Of a stretch of 8,357 bases of DNA, positions 1-7,500 are shown piece after piece. How positions within the stretch are numbered: the first letter of the stretch is position 1; each line of letters opens with the position of its first letter. Source of the DNA: CAYYHA01 sp964471535 (GTDB lineage Bacteria > Myxococcota > Myxococcia > SLRQ01). Below the pieces are notes generated by a model. The model saw only the letters and a program-made list of their open reading frames with translations, did no database searches and was not told the origin of the DNA. The translations under genes were made by a program, and so were the position numbers. Location: contig CAYYHA010000192.1 in assembly GCA_964471535.1 (NCBI GenBank), positions 1 through 8,357 of the forward strand. Reading direction: 5' to 3'.

Positions 1-59
1 ACGCAGGCGCCCGAGAGGAGCAGTGCCAAGGAGAGGAGGCGGAGAGGGCGCAGGGACAC
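1..59 (-). CDS. N-terminus of a probable lipoprotein (partial, runs off the left edge)
   Basis: Reading the minus strand from a GTG at 59-57 gives MSLRPLRLLSLALLLSGAC and then leaves the window. This looks like a lipoprotein signal peptide: a short start with two arginines, a Leu-rich hydrophobic core, then a cysteine preceded by small residues (LLSGA|C), where signal peptidase II would cut and lipid would be attached. The -3 position is Ser rather than the usual Leu, with Leu at -4, so the lipobox is acceptable but not perfect. An in-frame TAG lies only four codons upstream (71-69), so the GTG is the natural start. There is no convincing Shine-Dalgarno sequence. The mature protein is outside the window, so its function is unknown. 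It lies on the same strand as the hem operon but about 700 nt downstream, so it probably has its own promoter. Confidence 0.5.
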   Translation of the reverse strand, partial: MSLRPLRLLSLALLLSGAC

Positions 60-65
60 CCAGAC

Positions 66-71
66 ATTCTA
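66..71 (-). promoter_or_regulatory. -10-like box just before the lipoprotein start
   Basis: The minus strand reads TAGAAT, five of six matches to the sigma-70 -10 consensus TATAAT, in an otherwise extremely GC-rich region. It ends six bases before the GTG start at 59, so transcription from it would begin at about the first base of the start codon and give a leaderless mRNA. No -35-like hexamer is seen about 17 nt upstream (the sequence there is CGGCCG). The match may be chance. Confidence 0.2.
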
Positions 72-274
72 GCACCCGGGCCCCGCACCGGCCGGCTGCG
101 CCAGTCGCCACACCCCGCGCCGCGCCGGCGGGCGGGGGGACCGCAGTGCGCAGAACCATGGGAAGACCCGTCGTCCCCGGGGCCCGCAGGGCGGAAGCAT
201 GGGCCCGTGGAGCGCCCGCTGCGCGCCGGCCCCACACGGGGGAGCCCCCTGGGGCCGTAGCGGTACACGCGGAG

Positions 275-360
275 GGGCGCCCCACCCCAGGGCCCAACCC
301 GTGGGTGGGCCCCCGGATCTAGCACGCCGGGCGGACATGTTGTCGCTCACGCCCCGGGGA
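275..360. repeat. Direct repeat, copy A (288-nt spacing)
   Basis: Positions 275-337 match 563-625 at 62 of 63 bases; the one difference is A at 297 against C at 585. After an 11-nt diverged stretch, 12 more identical bases follow at the same offset (349-360 against 637-648), giving about 79 of 86 matches overall. The single difference falls inside the inverted repeat, so the hairpin in this copy is bulged rather than perfect. The spacing is a multiple of three, but I see no protein that would explain it. Confidence 0.85.
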
Positions 361-562
361 CACGCCAAGGGGACACGCGGATGCGCCCGCTCGCTCCGTG
401 ACCCGCTCCCCGGTTCGATCCACCGCGGCAGGTCGGGCGCGGCAGGCTGCGCGCCATCCGTCCGGACGACGACGGCGGCCGCCCGACCCGCACGGCGGAA
501 GCAGCCACCCGTGGACCGTCCGCTGCGCCGCGCCGGCCCTCCTAGGGCCCTGCGCCGCAGCA

Positions 563-648
563 GGGCGCCCCACCCCAGGGCCCACCCCGTGGGTGGGCCC
601 CCGGATCTAGCACGCCGGGCGGACACGCCGTGGCCGACGCCCCGGGGA
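563..648. repeat. Direct repeat, copy B (288-nt spacing)
   Basis: This is the second copy of the repeat at 275-360. It contains the perfect hairpin at 578-600, followed by GGATCTAGCACGCCGGGCGG shared with copy A. It lies 118-203 nt past the hemY stop in the direction of hem transcription. Because copy B keeps the perfect palindrome, it is the more likely intact unit, but that is an inference. Confidence 0.85.
578..600. other. Perfect 10-bp hairpin with 3-nt loop inside repeat copy B
   Basis: GGGCCCACCC (578-587) and GGGTGGGCCC (591-600) are exact reverse complements around the loop CGT. As RNA on either strand this would be a very stable stem. Neither side is followed by a T-run, so it is not a typical intrinsic terminator. 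It could be a transcription roadblock, an mRNA 3'-end stabiliser for the hem operon, or a protein-binding palindrome. Copy A has an extra A in the left arm that bulges the stem. Confidence 0.6.
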
Positions 649-729
649 TACCCCCCGGGAGACGCTGGGGACGCCCGGGTGCTCCCGCCCGCTCCGGCGC
701 ACGAGAAGGGGACGCGGCAAGCAAACGCG

Positions 730-745
730 CCGGCACCCCTGCCGA
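730..745 (-). terminator. Weak candidate terminator after hemY
   Basis: About 21 nt beyond the hemY stop on the minus strand, CGGCA (744-740) and TGCCG (735-731) pair around a GGGG loop, with one further U-G pair. The downstream sequence is GCGCGTTTGCTTG, which is only mildly T-rich. The stem is short, so this is a weak candidate for the end of hem transcription. Confidence 0.25.
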
Positions 746-765
746 GGGGGCCCATCGGCGTCCCC

Positions 766-2172
766 CTAGCCCCGCTGCGTCACCCAGCGGTGCACCGCCT
801 CGGCGATCCGTCCCGCATCCCGCACGCAGTCGTTCACGCCCACGCCGCGCTGGTGGTTTCCGGTCACGAAGAGCCCCCCCACCTCGGCGCACAGCGCCTC
901 GATCCGCGCCACCCGCTCGAGGTGCCCCACCTCGTACTGGGGGATTCCCCGCGGCCAGCGCACGATCTCCACCACCTCCGGTTCGCCCCACCGCACGCCC
1001 ATCGTCACGCAGTGCTCCTCGCGCACCAGCTCCACGAGCGCCTCGTCGGGGAGCGAGACCAGCTCCGGCGCCCGCACCCCACCCACCATCGTCCGCAGGA
1101 GAACGCGGCCCTCCGGCGCCCGATGCCCGGGATAGATAGACGAGGTGAAGAGCACCCCCAGGATGCGCCGCTGTTCCCGCGACGGGCAGATGAAGCCGAA
1201 GCCGCAGAGGGGATGATCGAAGTCCTCCCGCTTAAAGCCCGTCGCCACCACCGCGACGGCCGCATAGGGAATGGCCGAGAGCGCCTCCGCCAGGGGCTCC
1301 GAGAGGGGCCGCAGGTACTCCGCCGCCCGAAAGGCTGGTGCGGCGCTGACCACCGCGTCCACCCGCTCCGAGCGGCCGTCCTCGCAGTGCACCTCGAAGG
1401 CCTCGCCCACCCGGCGCACCTCGCGCACGCGCACCGAGCGCAGCACCGACTCACCCAAGCGTCCCTCCAGCGCCGCGACCAGCTCGCCCATCCCCTCCTT
1501 GAAGCTGTGCAGGTGCCCACTGGGCCCCGTCGCTCCGCCGGCGGGCGAGCCGGCCACCGCCTCCCCGCCGCGCCGCCGCGCCCGCGCCCGGGCGCGCATC
1601 CCCCGGATGAGTGAGCCGTACTCCTGCTCGAGCGCCTTGACCGCGGGAAAGGCGGCGGCCACCGAGAGCTGCTGTGGCGCGCCGGCGAAGATGCCCGCGA
1701 CGAAGGGATCGAGGAGGCGCTCCACCACCGCCTTGCCGAGGCGGCGCCGCCCGAACTCCGCCAGCGTCTCGTCCCCGGGTCCCACCGGCCGCCAGGGCTC
1801 GAGGAGCACCCGTAGCTTCGCGTGCCAGGGAAGGACGGAGGAGAGGAGGAAGCCGGGCGGAGAGGTGGGCAGCGGCACCAGCCGCCCGTCCAGGAAGAGG
1901 TAGCGGATCTTCGAGGACGCATCGGCGGGGAGCAGCCGGTCCTCGAGGCCCAGGTCCCGCACCAGCTCGAGGGTGTGGGGCTTGTTGTCGAGGAAGCCGT
2001 TGGGTCCCGTTTCGATGCGGTAGCCGGAGACCTGGCGGGTGGCCATCGACCCGCCCAGCCGCTCGCCCGCCTCCAGGACGAGGAGCTCTGCCTCGGGAAG
2101 CCGCTGTCGAATGCGAAAGGCGGTGGACAGCCCGCTGATGCCCCCGCCCACGATGGCCACCCGCGTCGCCAC
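766..2172 (-). CDS. hemY: Oxygen-dependent protoporphyrinogen oxidase (FAD enzyme)
   Basis: This 468-residue protein oxidises protoporphyrinogen IX to protoporphyrin IX with FAD and oxygen, the step before iron insertion. The N-terminus is a classic FAD-binding Rossmann fold: VAIVGGGISGLS at residues 5-16, then the acidic residue closing the second strand (LVLEAGERLGG, E34). Next comes the family's TGPNGF segment in the high 50s. The C-terminus has RGIPQYEVGHLERV and then VTGNHQRGVGVNDCV (about 436-450), the second FAD-contacting block of this family. Length matches the characterised Myxococcus xanthus enzyme of about 470 residues. There is no signal peptide; the family is typically membrane-associated on the cytoplasmic side. 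The start is a GTG directly after the hemH stop (TGA|GTG), preceded by a GGAGG ribosome site within the hemH end. The stop is TAG. Also called hemG in some annotation schemes. It is the last gene of the operon. Confidence 0.95.
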   Translation of the reverse strand: MATRVAIVGGGISGLSTAFRIRQRLPEAELLVLEAGERLGGSMATRQVSGYRIETGPNGFLDNKPHTLELVRDLGLEDRLLPADASSKIRYLFLDGRLVPLPTSPPGFLLSSVLPWHAKLRVLLEPWRPVGPGDETLAEFGRRRLGKAVVERLLDPFVAGIFAGAPQQLSVAAAFPAVKALEQEYGSLIRGMRARARARRRGGEAVAGSPAGGATGPSGHLHSFKEGMGELVAALEGRLGESVLRSVRVREVRRVGEAFEVHCEDGRSERVDAVVSAAPAFRAAEYLRPLSEPLAEALSAIPYAAVAVVATGFKREDFDHPLCGFGFICPSREQRRILGVLFTSSIYPGHRAPEGRVLLRTMVGGVRAPELVSLPDEALVELVREEHCVTMGVRWGEPEVVEIVRWPRGIPQYEVGHLERVARIEALCAEVGGLFVTGNHQRGVGVNDCVRDAGRIAEAVHRWVTQRG

Positions 2173-3186
2173 TCAACCCTCCAGAAAGCCCGTTCGCTCG
2201 AGGTGGTCGCTCACGATGGCGAGCAGCGCTGCCTCGAAGTCGGGGCTGTCGTTGAGCTCCTTCGCCCGCACGTAGCGTTCGATGCCGTGTTCCTGGGCGA
2301 GCGCCCGGTGGCGGATGTCCAGGTCCCACAGCGTCTCGAAGTCGTCGTAGGTGGAGGAGATGCTCGCGGTGACCACCGCACGCACCCCCTGCGCCGCCAG
2401 TTCCTGCAGCCGGTCGGTCAGGCACGGCCCGGGCCCCGACGCCCGCCCGATGAGGGGCAAGTGGCACAGCTCGATCTCCAGATCGCTGGGCAGGCGCTCG
2501 ACCAGCCCGCGCATCGTCTCCCGCGTGGCGGCGAGGTAGACGTCGTCGCCGTGCACTGCGCGTCGCGGCAGCCCCCGGGCCGTCAGGAGCACGTGCACCC
2601 GTCCCGCCGTCCCCCGACCCGCCTCCTCGGCCGCCTCCTCGAGCACCCGCGCCAACACGTCGAGGTAGGCGGGGTGCGCGTGCCAGGATCCGACGACCGT
2701 GGTCTCGGCCTCGAGCCCTGCGCTCCGCGCGGCCCGCTCGAAGGCGGCAAGGCAGGTGCCCGAGGTGGCGGGCGCCTGGTGGGGCATCAGCGGAAGGAGG
2801 ACCGCTCGCTCGATCCCATCGGCCTGCATTCGCTTGACCGCTTCTGTCGCAAATGGATGCCAGTAGCGTAGCGCCAGGTAGCCCCGCCACCGCTCGCCCC
2901 GCGTCGCCTTCAGCCGATCCACCAGGGATTCCACCTGGGCCAGCGCGTAGGTGGAGGCAGGCGAGCCGCCGCCGATGGCCGCATAGCGCTCTCGCAGGAC
3001 CGCCGCCCGGCTCCTCGCCACGCGCCGGGCGAGGAGCCGACGCGCGAGCGGCCCACCGGCGAAGACCGGCGCCTGCGGATCGGAGAGGCGTTCATAGAGG
3101 TAGGCCTCGATGGCATCGGGCTCATCGGGCCCGCCGAACGCCAGCCCCACCAGCGCGTAGGGAGTCTCCACCGGCGACGCCTTCAC
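2173..3186 (-). CDS. hemH: Ferrochelatase-family protein with altered active site
   Basis: This 337-residue protein is of normal ferrochelatase length. The family inserts ferrous iron into protoporphyrin IX (or coproporphyrin III). Recognisable blocks are VGLAFGGPDEPDAIEAYLYERLSDP near residue 13 onward, YAAIGGGSP (68-76), LALRYWHPF (104-112), FETLWDLDI (283-291) and KELNDSPDFEAAL (309-321). Glu284 matches the conserved active-site Glu. However, the family's SAH-GLP motif reads TARGLP (202-207), so Arg204 replaces the catalytic His. The PxYPQYS-type motif is PLMPHQAPAT and the QSRxG block is LPLIG. No C-terminal four-Cys iron-sulfur extension is present; the three cysteines are scattered (145, 241, 255). 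The GTG start overlaps the hemE stop by 4 nt (GTGA) with no clear Shine-Dalgarno sequence, indicating coupling to hemE. The operon position strongly favours a haem role, but catalytic competence is doubtful. Confidence 0.85.
   Translation of the reverse strand: MKASPVETPYALVGLAFGGPDEPDAIEAYLYERLSDPQAPVFAGGPLARRLLARRVARSRAAVLRERYAAIGGGSPASTYALAQVESLVDRLKATRGERWRGYLALRYWHPFATEAVKRMQADGIERAVLLPLMPHQAPATSGTCLAAFERAARSAGLEAETTVVGSWHAHPAYLDVLARVLEEAAEEAGRGTAGRVHVLLTARGLPRRAVHGDDVYLAATRETMRGLVERLPSDLEIELCHLPLIGRASGPGPCLTDRLQELAAQGVRAVVTASISSTYDDFETLWDLDIRHRALAQEHGIERYVRAKELNDSPDFEAALLAIVSDHLERTGFLEG
2178..2182 (-). promoter_or_regulatory. Ribosome binding site of hemY, inside the 3' end of hemH
   Basis: The minus strand reads GGAGG five bases before the hemY GTG at 2172-2170. 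It lies within the last hemH codons (Leu-Glu-Gly-stop). It decides the GTG start and implies translational coupling with hemH. Confidence 0.7.
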
Positions 3187-4238
3187 TGACGGAGGGTGCG
3201 CGAGTAGCGGTGCACGAAGTCCACCAGTGCCTGCACGTGGGCAGGATCGGTGGGGGGCAGGATGCCGTGCCCGAGGTTGAAGACGTGTCCGGGCGCCGGG
3301 CCGGCCTCGTCGAGGATCTGCTTCGCCTTCGCCTCGATCTGGGGCACCGGAGAGAAGAGGCGGCAGGGGTCGAGGTTGCCCTGCACCGCCGCACGCCCGG
3401 CGATGCGCCGCCGCGCCTCCTGCATGGGAATACGCCAGTCGATGCCCAGGACGTCGGCGCCCGTCTCCACCATGGCCTCGAGGAGGGTCGCCGACTCACC
3501 GACGTAGTAGATGACCGGCACGTCGTCGCGGTCGAGCTGTTCGATGAGACGCACGACCCATGGGAGGGCGAACTCGCGGAAGTCGTCGGGGGAGAGGATG
3601 CCCGCCCACGAATCGAAGAGCTGCACCGCCTGTGCACCGGCTTCGATCTGCGCGTTGAGGTAGGCCGCCGTGGTGTCGGCGATCTTCTCCATGAGCAGAC
3701 GCCACGCCGGGGCGTCGGTGTACATCAGCGTCTTGAGGTGGATGAAGTTCTTCGAGCCTCCACCCTCCACCATGTAGCTGGCCAGGGTCAGCGGCGCGCC
3801 GGCGAAGCCGATGAGGGGCACCCGCCCGTGGAGGCGTCGGCGGATCTCGCGCACGGCATCCATCACGTAGCCCAGCGTCTCGACGGGATCGGGCACGGCC
3901 AGCGCCTCGATCTCCGCTCGGCTGCGCAGCGGCGGGTCGAGCTTCGGCGGTCCACCCTCGAAAGAGAGGTTCATCCCCATGGCGGCGGCGGGCAGCAGGA
4001 TGTCGCTGAAGAGAATGGCGGCATCGAGGCCGAAGCGGTCGATGGGCTGCAGCGTCACCTCCGCGGCAAGGTCCGGCGATTGGCACAGCTCCAGGAAGCT
4101 CACCTTCTGGCGCACCTCCTGGTACTCGGGCAGGTAGCGGCCAGCCTGGCGCATGATCCAGATCGGCGTGTACTCGGTGGGCAGGGCGAAGCACGCCCGG
4201 AGGAAGGTGTGCGAGGGCTCGGTCTTGGGCTGTCGCAT
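3183..4238 (-). CDS. hemE: Uroporphyrinogen III decarboxylase
   Basis: This 351-residue cytoplasmic enzyme removes four acetate carboxyl groups from uroporphyrinogen III to give coproporphyrinogen III. All expected active-site features are visible: WIMRQAGRYLPEY with the two substrate-binding arginines (R30, R34), the catalytic Asp in LFSDIL (D79), Tyr155 in SYMVEGGGSKNF, Ser210 in FDSWAG, and His324 in NLGHGILPPT. Length is typical of the family (about 340-355). The frame stays open upstream to 4466, but I chose the ATG at 4238-4236 (MRQPKTEP) because the extra 76 residues have no family counterpart and would fill the divergent promoter region. It is the first gene of the hemE-hemH-hemY operon and overlaps hemH by 4 nt. 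No strong Shine-Dalgarno sequence is seen. Confidence 0.97.
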   Translation of the reverse strand: MRQPKTEPSHTFLRACFALPTEYTPIWIMRQAGRYLPEYQEVRQKVSFLELCQSPDLAAEVTLQPIDRFGLDAAILFSDILLPAAAMGMNLSFEGGPPKLDPPLRSRAEIEALAVPDPVETLGYVMDAVREIRRRLHGRVPLIGFAGAPLTLASYMVEGGGSKNFIHLKTLMYTDAPAWRLLMEKIADTTAAYLNAQIEAGAQAVQLFDSWAGILSPDDFREFALPWVVRLIEQLDRDDVPVIYYVGESATLLEAMVETGADVLGIDWRIPMQEARRRIAGRAAVQGNLDPCRLFSPVPQIEAKAKQILDEAGPAPGHVFNLGHGILPPTDPAHVQALVDFVHRYSRTLRQ

Positions 4239-4350
4239 CGACGCGAGGGTACACGAGGCCTCGCGCCGGCGGTATCTCGGTGGCACGGTCCTTCGCGGCG
4301 AGGGCGGGCAGGTACCGGGCGCTGCAAGAACGGCGAGGCAAAGCCACATC

Positions 4351-4365
4351 GCATCGGGCATGCCA
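4351..4365 (-). promoter_or_regulatory. Candidate sigma-54 (-24/-12) promoter for the hem operon
   Basis: The minus strand reads TGGCATGCCCGATGC. Compared with the consensus TGGCACG-N4-TTGCW, it keeps the invariant GG and GC at the correct 10-nt spacing, with mismatches at the C of CACG, the first T of TTGC and the final W. Transcription would start about 100 nt before hemE. Sigma-54 promoters are common in myxobacteria, but haem genes are not typical targets. Confidence 0.2.
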
Positions 4366-4369
4366 AGCC

Positions 4370-4396
4370 GCCCGCACGGGGTGGTATCCTGCGGGC
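4370..4396. promoter_or_regulatory. Inverted repeat in the divergent promoter region
   Basis: GCCCGCA (4370-4376) and TGCGGGC (4390-4396) are exact reverse complements separated by 13 nt that include GGTATCC. It could be an operator for a dimeric regulator serving either gene, or a short hairpin. With this GC content a 7-bp match may arise by chance. Confidence 0.25.
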
Positions 4397-4516
4397 AGCC
4401 GCCCGTCCCCCGCGTTCTGGCCCAAGAGCACGAGATCAGGAAGCTGCACCGGCCGTGACCCCGCACGGCAGCCTCGCCCCCTTCCCCTCCCTCGCCCCGG
4501 CAAGCGCGAGAAGCAG

Positions 4517-7500
4517 ATGATGCGCCTTGGCCCGTTCGAGCTGTGTGCGCCGATCGCAGAGGGTGGCATGGGCCGCGTCTGGGCGGCGCGCCATACGGAG
4601 AGCGGTGCCGAGGTCGCCATCAAGGTGCTCACCGACGCCGGCGCCCGGCGCCCCGCCTTCCTCCGGGCCTTCACCCGGGAGGTGATCTCGGTGGCGCGGC
4701 TGACCCACCCGGGCATCGTCTCCGTCTACGACCACGGCCGCGTCCCCAGCGCGCCCGCCGAGGGCCGTGCGCCGCCCGTGCCCCCCGGCAGCCCCTACCT
4801 CGTCATGGAGCGCGTCACCGGCGGGGCGCTCTCCGAGTGGCTGGGGCACGTGGCATGGGAGGAAGCCCGACGGGTCCTGGAAGCCATCCTCGAGGCACTC
4901 GCGCACGCCCACGCCCGCGGTGTGGTGCACCGCGATCTGAAGCCGGCCAACGTGCTCCTCACCCGGGCCGGGCAGCCGAAGCTCACCGATTTTGGCATCG
5001 CACAGCCCCTCGACCTCGAGGACGGCGAGGTGCTCGCGGCGGGCACACCCGGCTTCATGGCGCCGGAGCAGGCCGACCGCGAGGGGCGGGCACTGGGCCC
5101 GTGGACCGACCTCTTCGCCGTGGGCCGCCTGGCGTGCGTGCTCCTCGGGGGGCCCATGTCCGTGCCTCGCTGGGCGCCACGCACGCCGGTCCCGTCGGGG
5201 CTTGCCGCCTGGATCGCGCGCATGACCCACCCCGACCCCGTGCAGCGCTTTCAGCGCGCCGCCGATGCGCTCGCAGCGCTGCGGGCGCTGGGTGAGCCCA
5301 CCTGTGGCGTGGGAGAGGGGCGCGAGGACCCCTCGGTGGCGGGGGAACCTGCGCCAGATGGGGACGGTGCCGGCCGGGGTGCGTTCGGCCAAGGCGCTGC
5401 CGATCGGAATGGGGTCGTTCGGGGTGCGACGCCCGCGGCGGCGGGAGCTGGTTCGGACGGCGACCTCGAGCGCCTCGAGTCGGCGCCCACCCTGGCCGAG
5501 GTGCCCGAGTCCGCCTGGCCGGCCGCGGCCCGTGACGGCCACGCCTCGATCCATGCCGCGCCGCCGCCCCTCCCCGAGGACTGGCGGCGCATCGAGGCCG
5601 AGCCCACCGCCGAGGCCCTGCGCGGCGCGGGTCTCGGCCTCTGGGGTCTGAAGGCCCTTCCCCTGGTGGGGCGCGAGGCCCTGCGCGACGCCCTCTGGTC
5701 GGCGCTCGGCGCAGTTCACCGGCACCGGCGCGCCCGCGTGGTGCTCCTCCAGGGCGCAGCGGGTGCGGGCAAGACGCGCCTCGCCGAGTGGCTCGCCGAG
5801 ACTGCTCACGCCGCTGGCGCCGTCGAGGTCCTCCGGGCCCGCCACGGGGCGCTTCGCAGCGCCGGCGACGGTCTCGAGGGGATGCTCGCGCGCTGGCTCG
5901 GCCTCCGCCGCCTCGATCGCGCTTCGGTCGTCACCCGGCTCGACGAGGTGCTCTTGCCGTGGGGCCTTCGCGACCCCGCCGAGCGCCTCGCGATCGCCGA
6001 GGTGATCGCACCGAGCCTGTCCGACGACGGCGCCGCCGCGCCGGCGGCGCGACGGGTGCGCTTCTCTGGTGCCGCCGAACGCCACGCGGCGATCCTTCGC
6101 CTCCTCGAACGCCTGGCGAGCGTCCGCCCGCTGCTCCTCCATCTCGACGACGTGCAGTGGGGCAGCGACACCTTGGAGTTCGTGCAGGCGCTGCTCGACG
6201 CGCAGGCGCGCCGGCCGCTGGCCGCGCTCGTCGTGTGCACGGTGCGCGAGGAAGCCCTGGAGGCGCGGGAGGCGGAGCAGGCCTTGCTCACCCGCCTCGC
6301 CGAGCGGCCCGAGGTCGAGACCCACCACGTCGGCCCGCTGCCGCCGCAAGAGCACCAGGCCCTCGTGCGTGGCCTGCTTGGCCTCGAGGAGACGCTCGCC
6401 GCGCAGATCGAGGCGCGCAGTGCCGGCAATCCCCTCTTCGCCGTGCAGGTGGTGGACGAACTCGTGCGAAGCGGCCGCCTGGAGCATGGGCCCGATGGCT
6501 ATGCTGCGCCACCTGGGGTCACACTCGAAGTGCCCGACGATCTCCACCAAATCTGGATGCACCGCATCGAGTCTTTTCTCGAGGGGCGCCCCGAGGACGA
6601 TGCGACGGCCTTGGAGCTGGGCGCAGCGCTGGGCGTCGAGGTGGACGCTGCCGAGTGGCAGGCCTGCTTGGAGCGCGCCGGCGCTTCGGTCTCCTCCGAC
6701 CTCGTCCCGGCACTCATCGCCCAGCGGCTCGGGCGGCCGGCGGCGGGAGACGGCTTCGGCTTCGTCCACGGCCTCCTGCGAGAGAGCCTGGAGCGCCGGG
6801 CCAAGGAGGCGGGGCGCTGGGCCGAGCACCACCGCATCTGCGCCGAGGTGCTCGAGGCGAAGGCGGGACCGAAGGATCTCGCGCGCATCGGCGAGCACTT
6901 CCTCGCCGCCGGGCGCTACGACGAGGCGGTGGCCTGTCTATCGGCGGCCGCCTATGAGCTCGAGTCGATGAGCGAAGCGCTGAAGGCGCGCCTGGTCCTC
7001 GCCCGTCGCGAAGAGGCGCTGCGGCGCCTCGCGCCCCCTGCCACCGATCGCCGATGGACGCAGGGGTGGCTGCTCCGGGCGCGCGTAGGGCGCGCCGCGG
7101 GACGGCTGGACGAGGCGGAGGCCTGGGCGAAGAAGGCCCTCGAGCACGCGCGGCAGCTGAAGCGGCCCGAGGAGGAGGCCAAGGCGCTCTACCTCTTGAG
7201 CGTGATCGCCCGCTACCGCGGCGCCACGGCGGTCGCCTGGCGCCGCATCCGCGAGTCGGATCGGGTTGCCGAGCGCCATGGCCTCGAAGCGCAGCTCGGC
7301 TACAACGCCAAGGAGAAGGGATGGATTCGCCTCAACCGCGGTGACCGAGAGGAGGCGATCGCGCTCCTGCGCAAGGCTGTGACCGCCCTCGAGGCCGCCG
7401 GCGATCGTCCGGAGCTTGCGCTCTCCGCCTATGCTCTGGGCGTTGCCTCGATCCAGGCCGGCCGTCTCGACGAGGCCCGCGACCATCTTCTTTGGGGCAT

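Larger units (their letters stand above)
60..765. other. Intergenic region without a supported gene; repeats and hairpins
   Basis: This stretch of about 700 nt separates the end of the hem operon from the lipoprotein start. Open frames exist on both strands, but only because stops are rare at this GC content. Their translations are Pro/Arg/Gly/Ala-rich with no recognisable domain. What it does hold is a direct repeat at 275-360 and 563-648 with 288-nt spacing, and a shorter related motif (TCTAGCAC at 68-75, 318-325 and 606-613). Looser similarity continues around both copies: for example GCGGAAGCA at 191-199 and 495-503 is offset by 304 nt, which implies small indels. A bulged GC-rich hairpin spans 113-137 (CCCCGC / GCGGGG outer stem, CCGC / GCGG inner stem). 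The whole stretch looks like a decayed tandem duplication of non-coding DNA. Confidence 0.6.
4239..4516. promoter_or_regulatory. Divergent intergenic region between hemE and the kinase gene
   Basis: This 278-nt region must carry the promoters for the hem operon (minus) and the kinase gene (plus). I found no good sigma-70 pair on either strand. It contains a sigma-54-like site on the minus strand (4351-4365), a near-miss sigma-54-like site on the plus strand (TGGCACG at 4281-4287 followed by TTCGC at 4292), an inverted repeat at 4370-4396, and an almost pure pyrimidine tract on the plus strand from about 4472 to 4497, just before the kinase start. Confidence 0.5.

Noticed and set aside
405..430. 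GGTTCGATCC, resembling a tRNA T-arm.
   Set aside because: The flanking bases (CCCGG and CACCG) do not pair as a T stem, and no acceptor, D or anticodon arms fit around it.
69..755. A 228-codon open frame on the minus strand containing the same peptide of about 20 residues twice (ARRARSGGPPTGWALGWGA).
   Set aside because: The repeated peptide is just the DNA repeat read twice because 288 is divisible by three. The rest is Arg/Pro/Gly-rich with no domain, and the same repeat gives equally open frames on the other strand.
199..1614. A 471-codon open frame on the plus strand.
   Set aside because: Most of it lies antisense to the well-supported hemY gene and it reads as low-complexity His/Arg/Pro sequence, an expected shadow at this GC content.
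4239..4466. N-terminal extension of HemE by 76 residues.
   Set aside because: The family begins near the ATG at 4238 and the extension has no counterpart; it would consume the divergent promoter region.
4280..4516. N-terminal extension of the kinase by 79 residues.
   Set aside because: The kinase fold begins within five residues of the tandem ATG at 4517, and the extension is Arg/Ala-rich without a signal or domain.
4436..6898. An 820-codon open frame on the minus strand opposite the kinase gene.
   Set aside because: It is antisense to clear kinase and ATPase motifs. Its translation shows no family motifs and a composition typical of mirror frames in GC-rich DNA.
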